Shown: positions 9,615 through 18,449 of the stretch, piece by piece
Layout of the letters: each line of letters opens with the position of its first letter
Numbering within the stretch: the first letter of the stretch is position 1
Source: JADJSS01 sp964490845
Lineage (GTDB): Bacteria > Bacteroidota > Bacteroidia > Chitinophagales > JADIYW01
DNA: 64,000 nucleotides
Reading direction: 5' to 3'
Assembly (NCBI GenBank): GCA_964490845.1
Contig: CAZBED010000005.1
Location: 124,001 to 188,000, forward strand
Translations under genes and position numbers: made by a program
Notes under the pieces: generated by a model
What the model was told of the DNA's origin: nothing
Seen by the model: the letters and a program-made list of their open reading frames with translations, nothing else
Database searches by the model: none

Positions 9615-9624
9615 TCCCTTTAAG

Positions 9625-10452
9625 ATGAGAGAAATTGTAAACGGGTTATGGATACAAGGTGAGTTATCTCCTATTGAATTACTAACCATACACTCATATA
9701 TACAAAATAGTTTTTCTTTTCATTTATGGACATATACACCGGATACAATTAATGCTCCAAAGGATGCTGTTGTTAAATTTGCCGGCGACATCATACCGAA
9801 AGATCAGGTTTTTTCCTACAGGGATACTAACAAGTATGGCCATGGAAAAGGCAGTTATGCAGGGTTTTCGGACATCTTTCGATATAAATTACTCTATGAA
9901 AATGGCGGTATCTGGACGGATATGGATATTACCTGCCTGAAACCATTTGATATTCCAGCAGAATATTTCTTCCGTTACCACCACAAGGTAGGTGCTGTCG
10001 GAAATTTCATGAAATGCCCTGCTCACAGCGACTTGATGAAATGGTGTTATGAACAGGCAATCCAGAAAGTCACCCCTGAAAACAAGGACTGGATGCTGCC
10101 TATTGAAATTTTGAATCAAGGTATTCAGAAATACAAATTAACATCCCATATTCATAAAATATCCAACAATGACAGTTTTCCGGAAGTTATGCGCCTGCTC
10201 TCAGGGGCTCCGGCCTTGCCGAATGATTGGAAGATAATACACTGGATGAATGAGGAATTCCGGCGGTTACATATTTCTAAAACTATATTTCTGAAAAATA
10301 CGGTTATACATCAATTACTAACAAAATATTTCATTCCTCATCAAACCTATGAAGGCAGGGAAATGCTGAAAAATAAAATTGTGCTAAGCCGGTACTGGTA
10401 TCTGCTAAAAAATATAAAATCTACGTTGAGCTGGTACCTGCTATCGAAGTAA
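9625..10452 (+). CDS. GT32-type glycosyltransferase (DXD sugar-binding region)
   Basis: A 275-residue soluble enzyme. The core FSDIFRYKLLYENGGIW is followed by TDMDITCLKP, where DMD is the DXD motif that binds the nucleotide sugar through a divalent metal, as in GT32 and capsular sugar transferases. The N-terminal segment NGLWIQGELSPIELLTIHSY is typical of this group. It probably transfers a hexose to a surface glycan or glycolipid at the cytoplasmic face of the membrane. It follows the DUF4184 gene with a ten-base gap and overlaps the convergent GT4 gene by 32 bases. Confidence 0.88.
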   Translation: MREIVNGLWIQGELSPIELLTIHSYIQNSFSFHLWTYTPDTINAPKDAVVKFAGDIIPKDQVFSYRDTNKYGHGKGSYAGFSDIFRYKLLYENGGIWTDMDITCLKPFDIPAEYFFRYHHKVGAVGNFMKCPAHSDLMKWCYEQAIQKVTPENKDWMLPIEILNQGIQKYKLTSHIHKISNNDSFPEVMRLLSGAPALPNDWKIIHWMNEEFRRLHISKTIFLKNTVIHQLLTKYFIPHQTYEGREMLKNKIVLSRYWYLLKNIKSTLSWYLLSK

Positions 10453-11581
10453 ATAAATCCAGATACATATTGGCAGCGCTGTCCCACGAATAATTTTGCT
10501 GCATATACTGCGCCAAAAACTCCGGATAGCGGTAATTTTTCAAAAACTTCTCTGTATAAAATGACTGAATTTTATCTGCGATATCAGCCGGATTCCCATA
10601 TTGCACGAAGTTACCATTGAGGCCCTCTGAAATAATTTCTCTATTCCCGCTCACATCGGTGGCACAAATATATAAACCACAGGACACCGCCTCCAAAACA
10701 CTTAACGACATTGCTTCTTCGCGGCTGGGTGCAATCAAAAGGTGCGCTTTCGTGTACTCTTCCATCACCTGGCTCTGGCTTATTTTACCCGTTAATTCAA
10801 TATCCTCCAGATTATTTTTAATGATATAATCTTCAATCGTACCTTTTAAATTTCCATCTCCAATTATCTTGAGATGAATCGGGATATTATCCGCTTTTAA
10901 CCGCTTGAACGCCCTGACAACAGATAAAGGGTCTTTCTGCTCAACAAGCCTTCCTACAAACAATGCCTGTATAACTTTATCACCGGCATCAAACCCGCCC
11001 CTGACATCAAAGGACAAAAGGCCGTTGGGTATTACTTTATTCTTTTCCGCATAGTGATTCCCCAAAAAGTTATCGGCGCTTTTCTTAAGCTGCTTTGTCA
11101 ATACTACATTATACCGTGAATGCAGCATAATTGATTTTATCACCGGATAACACAACAAATGCCATACAAACATTTGTCTTGGGCTAAACCATGGAATGTC
11201 ATGGCCGTGCGACAAAATAATGTAGGGTAATTGTAACTTTCTTAACAAGTAACGGGCTACGGCACCGCCGGGCAATGTAAAATTGGCCAGGCATACATCA
11301 AACTGTCCGCTACGAAAATGCTGAGCGGCATAATGCTTGCTTTTTTTTACCCAGTCGTGCATCTCCAGCGGATTAGACTGATGTGCATGTTTCCTCGTGG
11401 ATAGTACACGAATTATAGTTAAGTTATTTTCAACGTGATATTCCGGCTCTCCGGGAAACCAGGTGGTAAGAATAGTAACGGAATGTCCTTTGCTAGTAAA
11501 TTCTGTGGCTAAATGCTGGGTAACCATGCCTGCCCCTCCACCTAAAGGCGGGTATTCATAATTTAAGATGAGGATGTTCAA
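10421..11581 (-). CDS. GT4 family glycosyltransferase
   Basis: A 386-residue GT-B enzyme. The N-terminal domain begins NILILNYEYPPLGGGAG, the glycine-rich loop of GT4 enzymes, and has LSHGHDIPW in the acceptor domain. The C-terminal domain contains ALFVGRLVEQKDP and the E-x7-E nucleotide-sugar element in APSREEAMSLSVLEAVSCG. It uses a nucleotide-activated sugar to extend a glycan. The start codon is TTG at 11581; no ATG gives a complete N-terminal Rossmann fold. It lies opposite the GT32 gene and overlaps its 3' end, and the two may serve the same surface polysaccharide or glycolipid. Confidence 0.9.
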   Translation of the reverse strand: MNILILNYEYPPLGGGAGMVTQHLATEFTSKGHSVTILTTWFPGEPEYHVENNLTIIRVLSTRKHAHQSNPLEMHDWVKKSKHYAAQHFRSGQFDVCLANFTLPGGAVARYLLRKLQLPYIILSHGHDIPWFSPRQMFVWHLLCYPVIKSIMLHSRYNVVLTKQLKKSADNFLGNHYAEKNKVIPNGLLSFDVRGGFDAGDKVIQALFVGRLVEQKDPLSVVRAFKRLKADNIPIHLKIIGDGNLKGTIEDYIIKNNLEDIELTGKISQSQVMEEYTKAHLLIAPSREEAMSLSVLEAVSCGLYICATDVSGNREIISEGLNGNFVQYGNPADIADKIQSFYTEKFLKNYRYPEFLAQYMQQNYSWDSAANMYLDLFTSIAGTSST

Positions 11582-11634
11582 AGCAGAATAGGTTGTTTCT
11601 TTCCGTAAATTTATAAAAAAGAAACCTAATCTTC

Positions 11635-11958
11635 TTATTTCTTAGCAGGCAGTTTCAGCAAGAGCGTCGGATCTTCCTTAACTTCTTTGACATAGCGTTC
11701 AATATCTTCTTTGACACTAAGAAAACTGGAAATTCCGAATTTCTGAAAGAGGTCATCTATCCTCGCCATAACAGAGGCATTCATAGTATCCAGCTGCTGA
11801 CGTAAATCAAATAAAAAAGCATCAACTATCCTCTTTCCTTCTTCTTCTGTGTAATGATTGTTTTGTATCAAATCTTCCAGGAGTTCCTTTATCTTATCAT
11901 TTGTAACAGATGCCGTTCCAATGGAAACGTAAACTGATTTTTTTAGTAATTCTCTCAT
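11635..11958 (-). CDS. Phasin-like coiled-coil protein
   Basis: A 107-residue, mostly helical protein with the layout of the small phasin/PhaF-PhaI-like group: an amphipathic N-terminal helix (LLKKSVYVSIGTASVTNDKIKE), then EEGKRIVDAFLFDLRQQLDTM and a lysine-rich tail ending KLPAKK. Family members sit on polyhydroxyalkanoate granules or regulate their synthesis, but many Bacteroidota homologs are found in genomes without the polymerase, so the role here is open. It has its own promoter element at 11978-11985. Confidence 0.65.
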   Translation of the reverse strand: MRELLKKSVYVSIGTASVTNDKIKELLEDLIQNNHYTEEEGKRIVDAFLFDLRQQLDTMNASVMARIDDLFQKFGISSFLSVKEDIERYVKEVKEDPTLLLKLPAKK

Positions 11959-11977
11959 ATTTTACACCAATTACATA

Positions 11978-11985
11978 CAAATTTA
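11978..11985 (-). promoter_or_regulatory. -7 element (TAAATTTG) for the phasin-like gene
   Basis: TAnnTTTG on the minus strand, 19 bases before the ATG at 11958, a normal leader length for this phylum. Confidence 0.45.
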
Positions 11986-12064
11986 TAAACTTATCCGGTT
12001 TCGGAGAGAAAAACATATTAAGACTGAATTATTAATGTCTTAACCAATTTATGTGTAAAAATTA

Positions 12065-12093
12065 TTGAATTCACTAACTATTCAATAAATTTG
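12065..12093 (+). promoter_or_regulatory. Promoter of recJ-lptB (TTG / TAAATTTG)
   Basis: A -33-like TTG (12065-12067) lies 18 bases from an exact -7 TAAATTTG (12086-12093), 17 bases upstream of the recJ ATG. This is the best complete Bacteroidota promoter in the window. Confidence 0.6.
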
Positions 12094-12110
12094 GGGTTCT
12101 GAAAAACAAT

Positions 12111-13808
12111 ATGCTTATTCAAAAACGATGGACATATCTGGAAGCTGACGAAACACTCGTTAGTGAATTGCAAAAGCAATTAAAAATCCATCCTGTGATT
12201 TGTAAATTATTGGTATTGAGGGGGATAACCAGTTTTGAAGATGCTAAAGAATTTTTCAGACCCAGCTTGTCAAAATTACATAACCCATTCCTCATGAAGG
12301 ATATGGATGTCGCCATCGAGCGAATTGAAAAAGCCATCCGAAACAATGAATCTATTTTAATTTATGGAGATTATGATGTGGATGGCACTACTGCAGTTTC
12401 TTTGGTTTATTCATTCTTTAAAGAAATTTATCAGCAGGTAGGATATTACATACCAGACAGATATTCAGAGGGTTATGGAATTTCTTTTCAAGGAATTGAT
12501 TTTGCCTCTGAAAATAAGTACAGCCTGATTATTGCTTTAGACTGCGGAATTAAGGCATTGGATAAAGTGGAATATGCAAAGGCAAAGAATATAGATTTCA
12601 TTATCTGCGACCATCACTTACCCGGCGAAACACTTCCGGATGCGGTGGCTGTATTAGACCCGAAAAGAAAAGACTGCTCCTACCCTTTTGATGAACTGAG
12701 CGGGTGTGGAATCGGCTTTAAACTCATTCAGGCGTATGCCGAAAAAAACAATATCCTTTCTGAAAAAATATACGACCAGCTGGATTTGGTAGCCATCAGC
12801 ATTGCCTCCGATTTAGTGCCTATCACCGGTGAAAACAGGATACTCGCTAAATTCGGAACGGACAGAATCAACAGTAACCCGAGAGCGGGTATCAAAGCGC
12901 TGATGAGTGAGTTGAAACTCAGTCGGGATTTAGATATTACGGATTTGGTATTTATTATCGGCCCTCGAATCAACGCGGCAGGAAGAATAGCGCATGGCTC
13001 TGAAGCCGTTACATTGTTAATTGAAGATGATTACGACAAAGCCATTGAAAAAACTAAAAAAGTACAGCAAAACAATACTGACCGCAAGACATTGGATAAA
13101 GACATAACCGAAGAGGCATTTGCGCTGATTGATAACGACGAAATCATGATAGCCCGGAAATCAACCGTTTTATATCAGGAACACTGGCATAAAGGCGTAA
13201 TAGGGATTGTTGCCTCCAGATTGATTGAAAAATACCACCGTCCTACTATTGTCCTTGCTGCATCCAACGGAAAAGCGGTTGGTTCGGGCCGTTCTGTTCC
13301 GGGATTTGACTTGCATGAAGCCATCGAAGCCTGCAGTGAGCATCTTATTCAGTTTGGCGGGCACAAATACGCAGCCGGCTTAACAATAGAGCTGGATAAG
13401 ATAAACGACTTTTCCGTTCAATTCGACAAGGTAGTGACGGAACGAATCCTTGATGAACAATTGATTCCTCAGATAGAAGTGGATGCAGAGATTGAACTGA
13501 CTGACATTAATGAGAAATTCTTCAATATCGTAGAGCAAATGGGACCTTTCGGGCCTGGTAATATGCGTCCTAATTTCGTCACGAAAGATGTTTATGATAC
13601 CGGATACAGTAAAGTATTAAACGGCAACCACCTAAAACTGAATATCCTGAAAGACGGACAAGACCCGAGAAACGGAATTGGATTCGGTATGGGGGATTAT
13701 ATGAACATCCTGCAGACAAAAGAAACTTTTGACATCTGCTATCAGCTGTATGCCAATATCTGGAACGGACAAACCAAGATAGAATTCAAACTGAAAGACT
13801 TACGATAA
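12111..13808 (+). CDS. recJ: Single-stranded-DNA-specific exonuclease RecJ
   Basis: RecJ degrades single-stranded DNA 5' to 3' in recombination and mismatch repair. The 565-residue length is normal. Motif I is GDYDVDGTT at residues 86-94, with Asp87, Asp89 and Asp91 as metal ligands. Motif III, DHH, is at residues 167-169. The DHHA1 domain includes RINAAGRI near residue 285 and GSGRSVPGFDLHEA near 398, and the C-terminal OB domain follows. The start at 12111 fits the promoter just upstream. The stop codon shares one base with the lptB start (TAATG), so the two genes are coupled. Confidence 0.96.
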   Translation: MLIQKRWTYLEADETLVSELQKQLKIHPVICKLLVLRGITSFEDAKEFFRPSLSKLHNPFLMKDMDVAIERIEKAIRNNESILIYGDYDVDGTTAVSLVYSFFKEIYQQVGYYIPDRYSEGYGISFQGIDFASENKYSLIIALDCGIKALDKVEYAKAKNIDFIICDHHLPGETLPDAVAVLDPKRKDCSYPFDELSGCGIGFKLIQAYAEKNNILSEKIYDQLDLVAISIASDLVPITGENRILAKFGTDRINSNPRAGIKALMSELKLSRDLDITDLVFIIGPRINAAGRIAHGSEAVTLLIEDDYDKAIEKTKKVQQNNTDRKTLDKDITEEAFALIDNDEIMIARKSTVLYQEHWHKGVIGIVASRLIEKYHRPTIVLAASNGKAVGSGRSVPGFDLHEAIEACSEHLIQFGGHKYAAGLTIELDKINDFSVQFDKVVTERILDEQLIPQIEVDAEIELTDINEKFFNIVEQMGPFGPGNMRPNFVTKDVYDTGYSKVLNGNHLKLNILKDGQDPRNGIGFGMGDYMNILQTKETFDICYQLYANIWNGQTKIEFKLKDLR

Positions 13809-14536
13809 TGATTTTACGCGCCGAACACTTAGTAAAGACATACAGCAAGCGAAAAGTAGTAGACAATGTTTCTATTGAAGTGAATCAGGGTGAAATTGTT
13901 GGTTTGTTAGGTCCAAACGGTGCCGGAAAGACTACTACTTTTTATATTACGGTTGGCTTGGTCACTCCGAATGAAGGAAAAGTATTTCTGGATGAAAAAG
14001 ACATCTCTAAGGTGGCAATGTATAAACGCGCAAAACTTGGAGTGGGATACCTCCCTCAGGAAAACTCGGTTTTTCGTACATTAAGTGTGGAAGATAATAT
14101 CCGTGCGATTTTGGAATTTACCAACTTGTCCAAACCACAGCAAAAGGAAAAGCTGGAAAGCCTGTTAGATGAATTTGGGCTAAAACATGTGCGCAAAACA
14201 AAAGGCAAACTGCTGTCCGGAGGAGAACGCCGTCGAACGGAAATTGCCCGTGCACTGGCATCCGACCCTAAGTTCATTTTACTCGACGAACCATTTGCAG
14301 GTATAGACCCTATAGCGGTAGAAGACATTCAGCATATTGTTGAAAAATTGAAATTTAAGAATATCGGAATACTAATAACGGACCACAATGTACAGGAAAC
14401 ACTTTCCATTACAGACAGAGCCTATCTGTTATTTGAAGGAAGAATCTTAAAACAAGGTACAGCCGAAGAACTTGCTTCCGACGAACAGGTAAGAAAAGTA
14501 TACTTAGGGCAAAATTTTGAATTGAAAAAGAAATAG
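13808..14536 (+). CDS. lptB: LPS export ABC transporter ATP-binding protein LptB
   Basis: LptB is the cytoplasmic ATPase that powers extraction of lipopolysaccharide from the inner membrane with LptF and LptG. The 242 residues carry Walker A GPNGAGKTT (35-43), the Q-loop YLPQENSVFR (81-90), the signature LSGGE (136-140) followed by RRRTEIARAL, Walker B FILLDE (156-161) and the switch histidine in TDHNVQE. The LSGGERRRTEIAR version is specific to LptB. It is coupled to recJ by a one-base overlap. Its stop is six bases from the convergent RES toxin gene and no terminator hairpin fits between them. Confidence 0.96.
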   Translation: MILRAEHLVKTYSKRKVVDNVSIEVNQGEIVGLLGPNGAGKTTTFYITVGLVTPNEGKVFLDEKDISKVAMYKRAKLGVGYLPQENSVFRTLSVEDNIRAILEFTNLSKPQQKEKLESLLDEFGLKHVRKTKGKLLSGGERRRTEIARALASDPKFILLDEPFAGIDPIAVEDIQHIVEKLKFKNIGILITDHNVQETLSITDRAYLLFEGRILKQGTAEELASDEQVRKVYLGQNFELKKK

Positions 14537-14542
14537 ATATAA

Positions 14543-15001
14543 CTACCTCATTAAACGTTCATCAAAACTAAAGGGTTGTATCGATAAAATCTTTACTTTG
14601 GTAAAATCTTTGTGGGCAGGATTAATTAAAAAATTATATTCTTCATTTATCACCACTGATGGTACTTTCAAAAGTAATGATGAATTTCTCTTAATCCAAT
14701 CATCCCCGATCAATTTAAAGTTACTGTTCAGTCCGCTTTCATCAATTTCCTTTTTTATAACATTATATTTCACTTCTTCCATACTATTTTCCGGTAAACT
14801 GATGGAGACAATGGAAAAATCCATCTGCTTTACATTATTAATCGGCATGTGTACTAAAACTTCTAACGCCGCCAATGCTCTTGTAGAAGAAGTATACAAC
14901 ATTGAAAATCCCTTGCTGTTCCATCTGCCTCCGAAAAGCTTTGCCCCCTGGCCGCTTAAATCATTTGAATAAATGGTGTTGCAAATTCTGTAAACTACCA
15001 T
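14543..15001 (-). CDS. RES domain toxin (NAD+-degrading family)
   Basis: The toxin of a RES/Xre type II toxin-antitoxin pair. At 152 residues it matches the RES domain length. The conserved residues of the family can be seen: Arg5, the GxxN element (GGRWNSKG, 25-31 region), Tyr36, Glu47 and Ser115, then NFLINP at 123-128. Characterised RES toxins deplete NAD+ in the cell, and the resemblance to ADP-ribosyltransferases supports this. The gene follows the antitoxin gene by 15 bases, the usual antitoxin-first order, and lies at the end of the minus-strand cluster. Confidence 0.92.
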   Translation of the reverse strand: MVVYRICNTIYSNDLSGQGAKLFGGRWNSKGFSMLYTSSTRALAALEVLVHMPINNVKQMDFSIVSISLPENSMEEVKYNVIKKEIDESGLNSNFKLIGDDWIKRNSSLLLKVPSVVINEEYNFLINPAHKDFTKVKILSIQPFSFDERLMR

Positions 15002-15016
15002 AAAAATGATATGAGA

Positions 15017-15505
15017 TTATGCAAAAATACCATGTTCGATTCTTCCTAATTCATCTTCTAATAGTTCAAACCCAAAAATGGTATCCAAAAATGAAATGGG
15101 CTTTTCATTCTTGAAAATAAGTACCTGCGATTTCATCCAGTTGGTGAAATTATCCAAAGTACCGAAAACAGCTGCCCCTTTTTCGTATAAGCGCTGTAAT
15201 CTCAGCGCGCGTTCAGATGATTCAGGGCTGAGCAAATCTGATGGTGCATATCGTTGCAGGGTTCTTTCTGACAAATGCAAGATAGACGCAATTTCCTTAA
15301 GTGACAAATCATATCTTTTTACCAGTTGATTGATTTGGTACATACTGAGGCCTGCTCTTGATTTGTATATCAGACGACGGGAATCATCTGAAAGAATTGC
15401 GCTAATAACAGATGGAGAATCATATAAGGCTTCTCTTTCCATTACTTTAACAACTTTTTCTTTTGGAAGTTTATAGGTGTCTGCGGGTTTAACTTTCCTT
15501 TTCAT
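15017..15505 (-). CDS. Xre/ParS-type antitoxin (DUF2384)
   Basis: The 162-residue partner of the RES toxin. A helix-turn-helix is visible in YDLSLKEIASILHLSERTLQRY, and the C-terminal toxin-binding domain ends with the family pattern FLDTIFGFELLEDELGRIEHG. The start is set at 15505 (MKRKVKPADTY) because a -7 element (15522-15529) with an overlapping palindrome lies just upstream; an upstream frame extension to 15577 would begin inside the preceding gene. It probably neutralises the toxin and represses its own promoter. Confidence 0.9.
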   Translation of the reverse strand: MKRKVKPADTYKLPKEKVVKVMEREALYDSPSVISAILSDDSRRLIYKSRAGLSMYQINQLVKRYDLSLKEIASILHLSERTLQRYAPSDLLSPESSERALRLQRLYEKGAAVFGTLDNFTNWMKSQVLIFKNEKPISFLDTIFGFELLEDELGRIEHGIFA

Positions 15506-15514
15506 ATCACGACA

Positions 15515-15529
15515 TTTGTCACAAAAATA
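15515..15529 (-). promoter_or_regulatory. Promoter and candidate operator of the Xre-RES pair
   Basis: The -7 element TATTTTTG (15522-15529, minus strand) lies 16 bases before the antitoxin ATG. The perfect palindrome TTTGTCACAAA (15515-15525) covers its end and the expected transcription start, where a bound antitoxin would block initiation. Confidence 0.5.
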
Positions 15530-15531
15530 AT

Positions 15532-15570
15532 ACATTTTGTCCGTAAAAGCAAATCTAATCCACAAAATGT
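15532..15570. repeat. 9-bp inverted repeat flanking the antitoxin promoter
   Basis: ACATTTTGT (15532-15540) and its exact reverse complement ACAAAATGT (15562-15570) are 21 bases apart, upstream of the antitoxin -7 element. The outer arm lies in the last codons of the cation transporter gene. A related half-site, ACATTTGT, occurs at 15512-15519. These may be further antitoxin-binding half-sites. Confidence 0.4.
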
Positions 15571-16559
15571 TTCTCATTCTTCATAACATTTTCTAAAGTC
15601 CAGTCAATTTTTTTTACAAAAATCTCGCTTCTGTATATGCAGTCGGATTTATAGCAACTTTTACAGGATTGTGGCAGGCAGGGGTCTGCATGTATAAATG
15701 TTTCTAAATTATTGGGTATTGTCTGTTTGATATTTTCTTCAACCTGTTTTAACTCATCATGGACTTCATTGGCATTAAAATACCATGGAATAGTGGTGTG
15801 GCAGTCAATATGAATTTTTTCACCAAATTTTATTATCCTGAAATTGTGAATATCGACCCAGTTTTCACGGCGATTATTATTCAGGTGTGTAATGACCTTG
15901 CCAAGTAAATCAAAATCAGCCTCATCCATAATTCCGGCGACTGAATGCTTTAAAATTTTATAGCCGCTGTAAATGATAACTACTCCCATCAGGATGGCAA
16001 CGATATTATCCAGCCATAGTATCTTTGTCAGCAAAATTAATCCAAGTCCGATCAGCAGGCCTGCGGATGAGTAGGCATCCGATTTCAAATGCTCCCCGCT
16101 GGCAACAAGTGTCAATGAATTATTACGTTCTCCGCTTTTTTGCGCCATCCATCCCATCAGATAATTGACAGCGCCGGAAATTGCAATTAACAGAATACCG
16201 ATATCCAGACTTCCAATTTTTATTGGGACAAAAAAATTGTAAGTCGCTTTAATAATCATACTGATACCCGCAGAGAGAATCAGGCTGCCTTCTATGCTGG
16301 CAGAAATAAATTCAATTTTACCATGACCATACGGATGATCTTCATCGTGTGGCTTTGAGGCAAGATACAAGCTATATAACCCAAAACCACCAGCAACAAT
16401 ATTGATAATACTTTCTATGGCATCTGTAAGTATCGCATTGGAATTGGTTTTAAAAAAAGCGAAAAACTTCATACACAGTAGCAACAGGCCTACAACAAGC
16501 GTAAACGTCTGCAGTGCTATTTTACTCTTGCCTCTGCCGGAAATCTGATGAGTTGGCAT
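15555..16559 (-). CDS. Cation diffusion facilitator (CDF) family metal transporter
   Basis: An inner-membrane antiporter that exports divalent metals (Zn2+, Fe2+, Mn2+ or Cd2+). The 334 residues have the CDF order: about six membrane helices, DAIES in helix 2, HDEDHPYGHGKIEFISASIEG between helices 2 and 3, LKSDAYSSAG in helix 5, and a C-terminal cytoplasmic dimerisation domain. The tail carries extra cysteines (DPCLPQSCKSCYKSDC) which may bind metal and are not part of the minimal CDF fold. It lies 12 bases after the polyprenyl synthase gene, so the two are probably co-transcribed. Confidence 0.93.
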   Translation of the reverse strand: MPTHQISGRGKSKIALQTFTLVVGLLLLCMKFFAFFKTNSNAILTDAIESIINIVAGGFGLYSLYLASKPHDEDHPYGHGKIEFISASIEGSLILSAGISMIIKATYNFFVPIKIGSLDIGILLIAISGAVNYLMGWMAQKSGERNNSLTLVASGEHLKSDAYSSAGLLIGLGLILLTKILWLDNIVAILMGVVIIYSGYKILKHSVAGIMDEADFDLLGKVITHLNNNRRENWVDIHNFRIIKFGEKIHIDCHTTIPWYFNANEVHDELKQVEENIKQTIPNNLETFIHADPCLPQSCKSCYKSDCIYRSEIFVKKIDWTLENVMKNEKHFVD

Positions 16560-16571
16560 AAAATTCGTCAG

Positions 16572-17546
16572 TTAATAATTTCTTTCCGTAATATAATTGA
16601 CCAGATTCATCAGGCCAACCTTTGATTCAGAATCATTAATGGTGTTAATAATATCAAACGCACGTTGCTTGTAAGCATACATCATCTTTTCTGAATATTC
16701 AATTCCTCCTTTTTTATGAATAAACCGAATCAATTCATTCACCCTCTCTTTATCTTCATTGTGGTTCTTAACGGTGCTGATAATCCACTTTTTCTCGGGC
16801 GCAGTTGAATTATTCAAGGTGTATATAAGCGGGAGTGTCATTTTGCGTTCTTTGATATCAATTCCTCTGGGCTTACCTATATCCGCTTCTCCGTAATCAA
16901 ATAAATCATCTTTAATCTGGAATGCAATACCTATATTTTCTCCAATCTGACGCATCTTTTCTATCAGCTCAGCATCCTTCGTCGTAGATGCGGCACCCAC
17001 TTCACAGGCTGCAGCAATCAGGGACGCCGTTTTATTTCTTATAATTTCAAAATACACACTTTCGTCTATATCCAGTTTGCGTGCTTTTTCCATCTGCATC
17101 AGCTCCCCTTCGCTCATTCGTTTTACCGCCGTAGAAGTAATGTGCAACAAATTATAATTATGCGTATCCAATGCTAACAGTAGTCCTTTGGATAAGAAGT
17201 AATCACCAACTAATACGGCAATCTTATTTTTCCAAAGTGCATTGATGGAAAAGAAACCCCGACGCTCATAAGCATCATCCACCACATCATCATGAACAAG
17301 GGTGGCTGTATGTAATAGCTCTACCAGAGAAGCGCCGATATAGGTGGATTCCGTCACTTCACCACACATCTTAGCGGACAGAAAGATAAACATAGGCCGC
17401 ACCTGTTTACCCTTCCGTTGATAAATATAATAATTGACTTTATCTAACAGCGCCACATGGCTTCGCATGACTTCGCGAAACTTCTGTTCAAATAATTCCA
17501 ATTCTCTGTCAATCGGAGCCTTTAAATTATCTACTGGGTTACTCAA
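16572..17546 (-). CDS. Trans-isoprenyl diphosphate synthase (octaprenyl/solanesyl type)
   Basis: A 324-residue class I polyprenyl synthase that condenses isopentenyl diphosphate onto an allylic primer to make the long side chain of menaquinone. The first aspartate-rich motif is in LVHDDVVDDAYERRG and the second in QIKDDLFDYGEADIGKPRG. GKQVRPMFIFLSAK is the N-terminal substrate-binding element. The start codon is TTG at 17546 (MSNPVDNLK). A -7 element (17597-17604) lies 50 bases upstream. IspB-like function is likely; chain length cannot be read. Confidence 0.92.
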   Translation of the reverse strand: MSNPVDNLKAPIDRELELFEQKFREVMRSHVALLDKVNYYIYQRKGKQVRPMFIFLSAKMCGEVTESTYIGASLVELLHTATLVHDDVVDDAYERRGFFSINALWKNKIAVLVGDYFLSKGLLLALDTHNYNLLHITSTAVKRMSEGELMQMEKARKLDIDESVYFEIIRNKTASLIAAACEVGAASTTKDAELIEKMRQIGENIGIAFQIKDDLFDYGEADIGKPRGIDIKERKMTLPLIYTLNNSTAPEKKWIISTVKNHNEDKERVNELIRFIHKKGGIEYSEKMMYAYKQRAFDIINTINDSESKVGLMNLVNYITERNY

Positions 17547-17596
17547 CGATTGTTTATTTTTGTTAAAGGTATAAGTTTAATTCGTAACGCAATATA

Positions 17597-17604
17597 CAAA
17601 TTTA
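17597..17604 (-). promoter_or_regulatory. -7 element (TAAATTTG) for the polyprenyl synthase-CDF unit
   Basis: Exact TAnnTTTG on the minus strand, 50 bases before the TTG start at 17546, in the divergent spacer with the hydrolase gene. Confidence 0.35.
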
Positions 17605-17608
17605 ACAG

Positions 17609-18445
17609 ATGCAAAAAACAGAACTTACCATAAACGGATCAAAAGGAAAACCGATTACCTTGGATATCACCTTTAACAAAAACGGAAAAGAAAAACCGGT
17701 ACTTATTTTTTGTCATGGATTTAAAGGATTTAAGGACTGGGGGCATTTTAACCTTATTGCAGAAGCCTTCGCCAACCATGATTTTACGTTTGTAAAATTC
17801 AACTTTTCTTACAATGGAACAACTACTGAGCACCTTACCGATTTCGCTGATTTAGAAGCCTTTGGTGATAATAATTTTTCGATAGAGCTGGATGATCTGG
17901 GTTTGGTGATAGATTACATGAAAGAGAATGCTGCTTTTTATGAAGGAAATCATGATCATCTCTTTCTGATGGGCCATAGCCGTGGCGGTGGAATCGCTAT
18001 CCTGAAAGCAAGCCGGGATAAGCGAATAAAAAAACTCGTGACTTGGGCAAGTGTAAAAGATGCCGCCGATTTTTTCAGTACACAGGACTTAGAAGTATGG
18101 CAAAAAAGTGGAAAGGTTTTTACGTTCAACTCCCGCACGAAACAAAATATGCCTTTAAATTTTCAGTTTTATGAAAACTACTATACCAATAAACAACAAT
18201 TAGATATCCCCAAAGCGGCGGCATGCCTGAATATCCCGTGGCTCATTCTTCACGGCAGTAATGATACTTCCGTGCCTTTTGCAACAGGAGAACAACTGCA
18301 TCAGTGGAATTCCGGGAGCAAGTGGATTTTGATAGATCATGCAGACCATACCTTTGGGGGCAAACAACCGTATACTGAATCAGATTTACCCGCTGATACT
18401 AAAACCGCTGTAAGGGAAACGATTCATTTCCTAAACAATGGATAG
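17609..18445 (+). CDS. Alpha/beta hydrolase (dienelactone hydrolase-like)
   Basis: A 278-residue cytoplasmic serine hydrolase. The oxyanion-hole segment FCHGFKGFKDWGHF is followed by the nucleophile elbow GHSRGGG (Ser near residue 124), an acid in HGSNDTSVPF and the catalytic His in DHADHTFGG. No signal peptide is present. It is an esterase or thioesterase of the DLH/peptidase S9-like group; the substrate is unknown. The gene is divergent from the polyprenyl synthase and ends four bases from the convergent secreted-protein gene. Confidence 0.9.
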   Translation: MQKTELTINGSKGKPITLDITFNKNGKEKPVLIFCHGFKGFKDWGHFNLIAEAFANHDFTFVKFNFSYNGTTTEHLTDFADLEAFGDNNFSIELDDLGLVIDYMKENAAFYEGNHDHLFLMGHSRGGGIAILKASRDKRIKKLVTWASVKDAADFFSTQDLEVWQKSGKVFTFNSRTKQNMPLNFQFYENYYTNKQQLDIPKAAACLNIPWLILHGSNDTSVPFATGEQLHQWNSGSKWILIDHADHTFGGKQPYTESDLPADTKTAVRETIHFLNNG

Positions 18446-18449
18446 AAGA

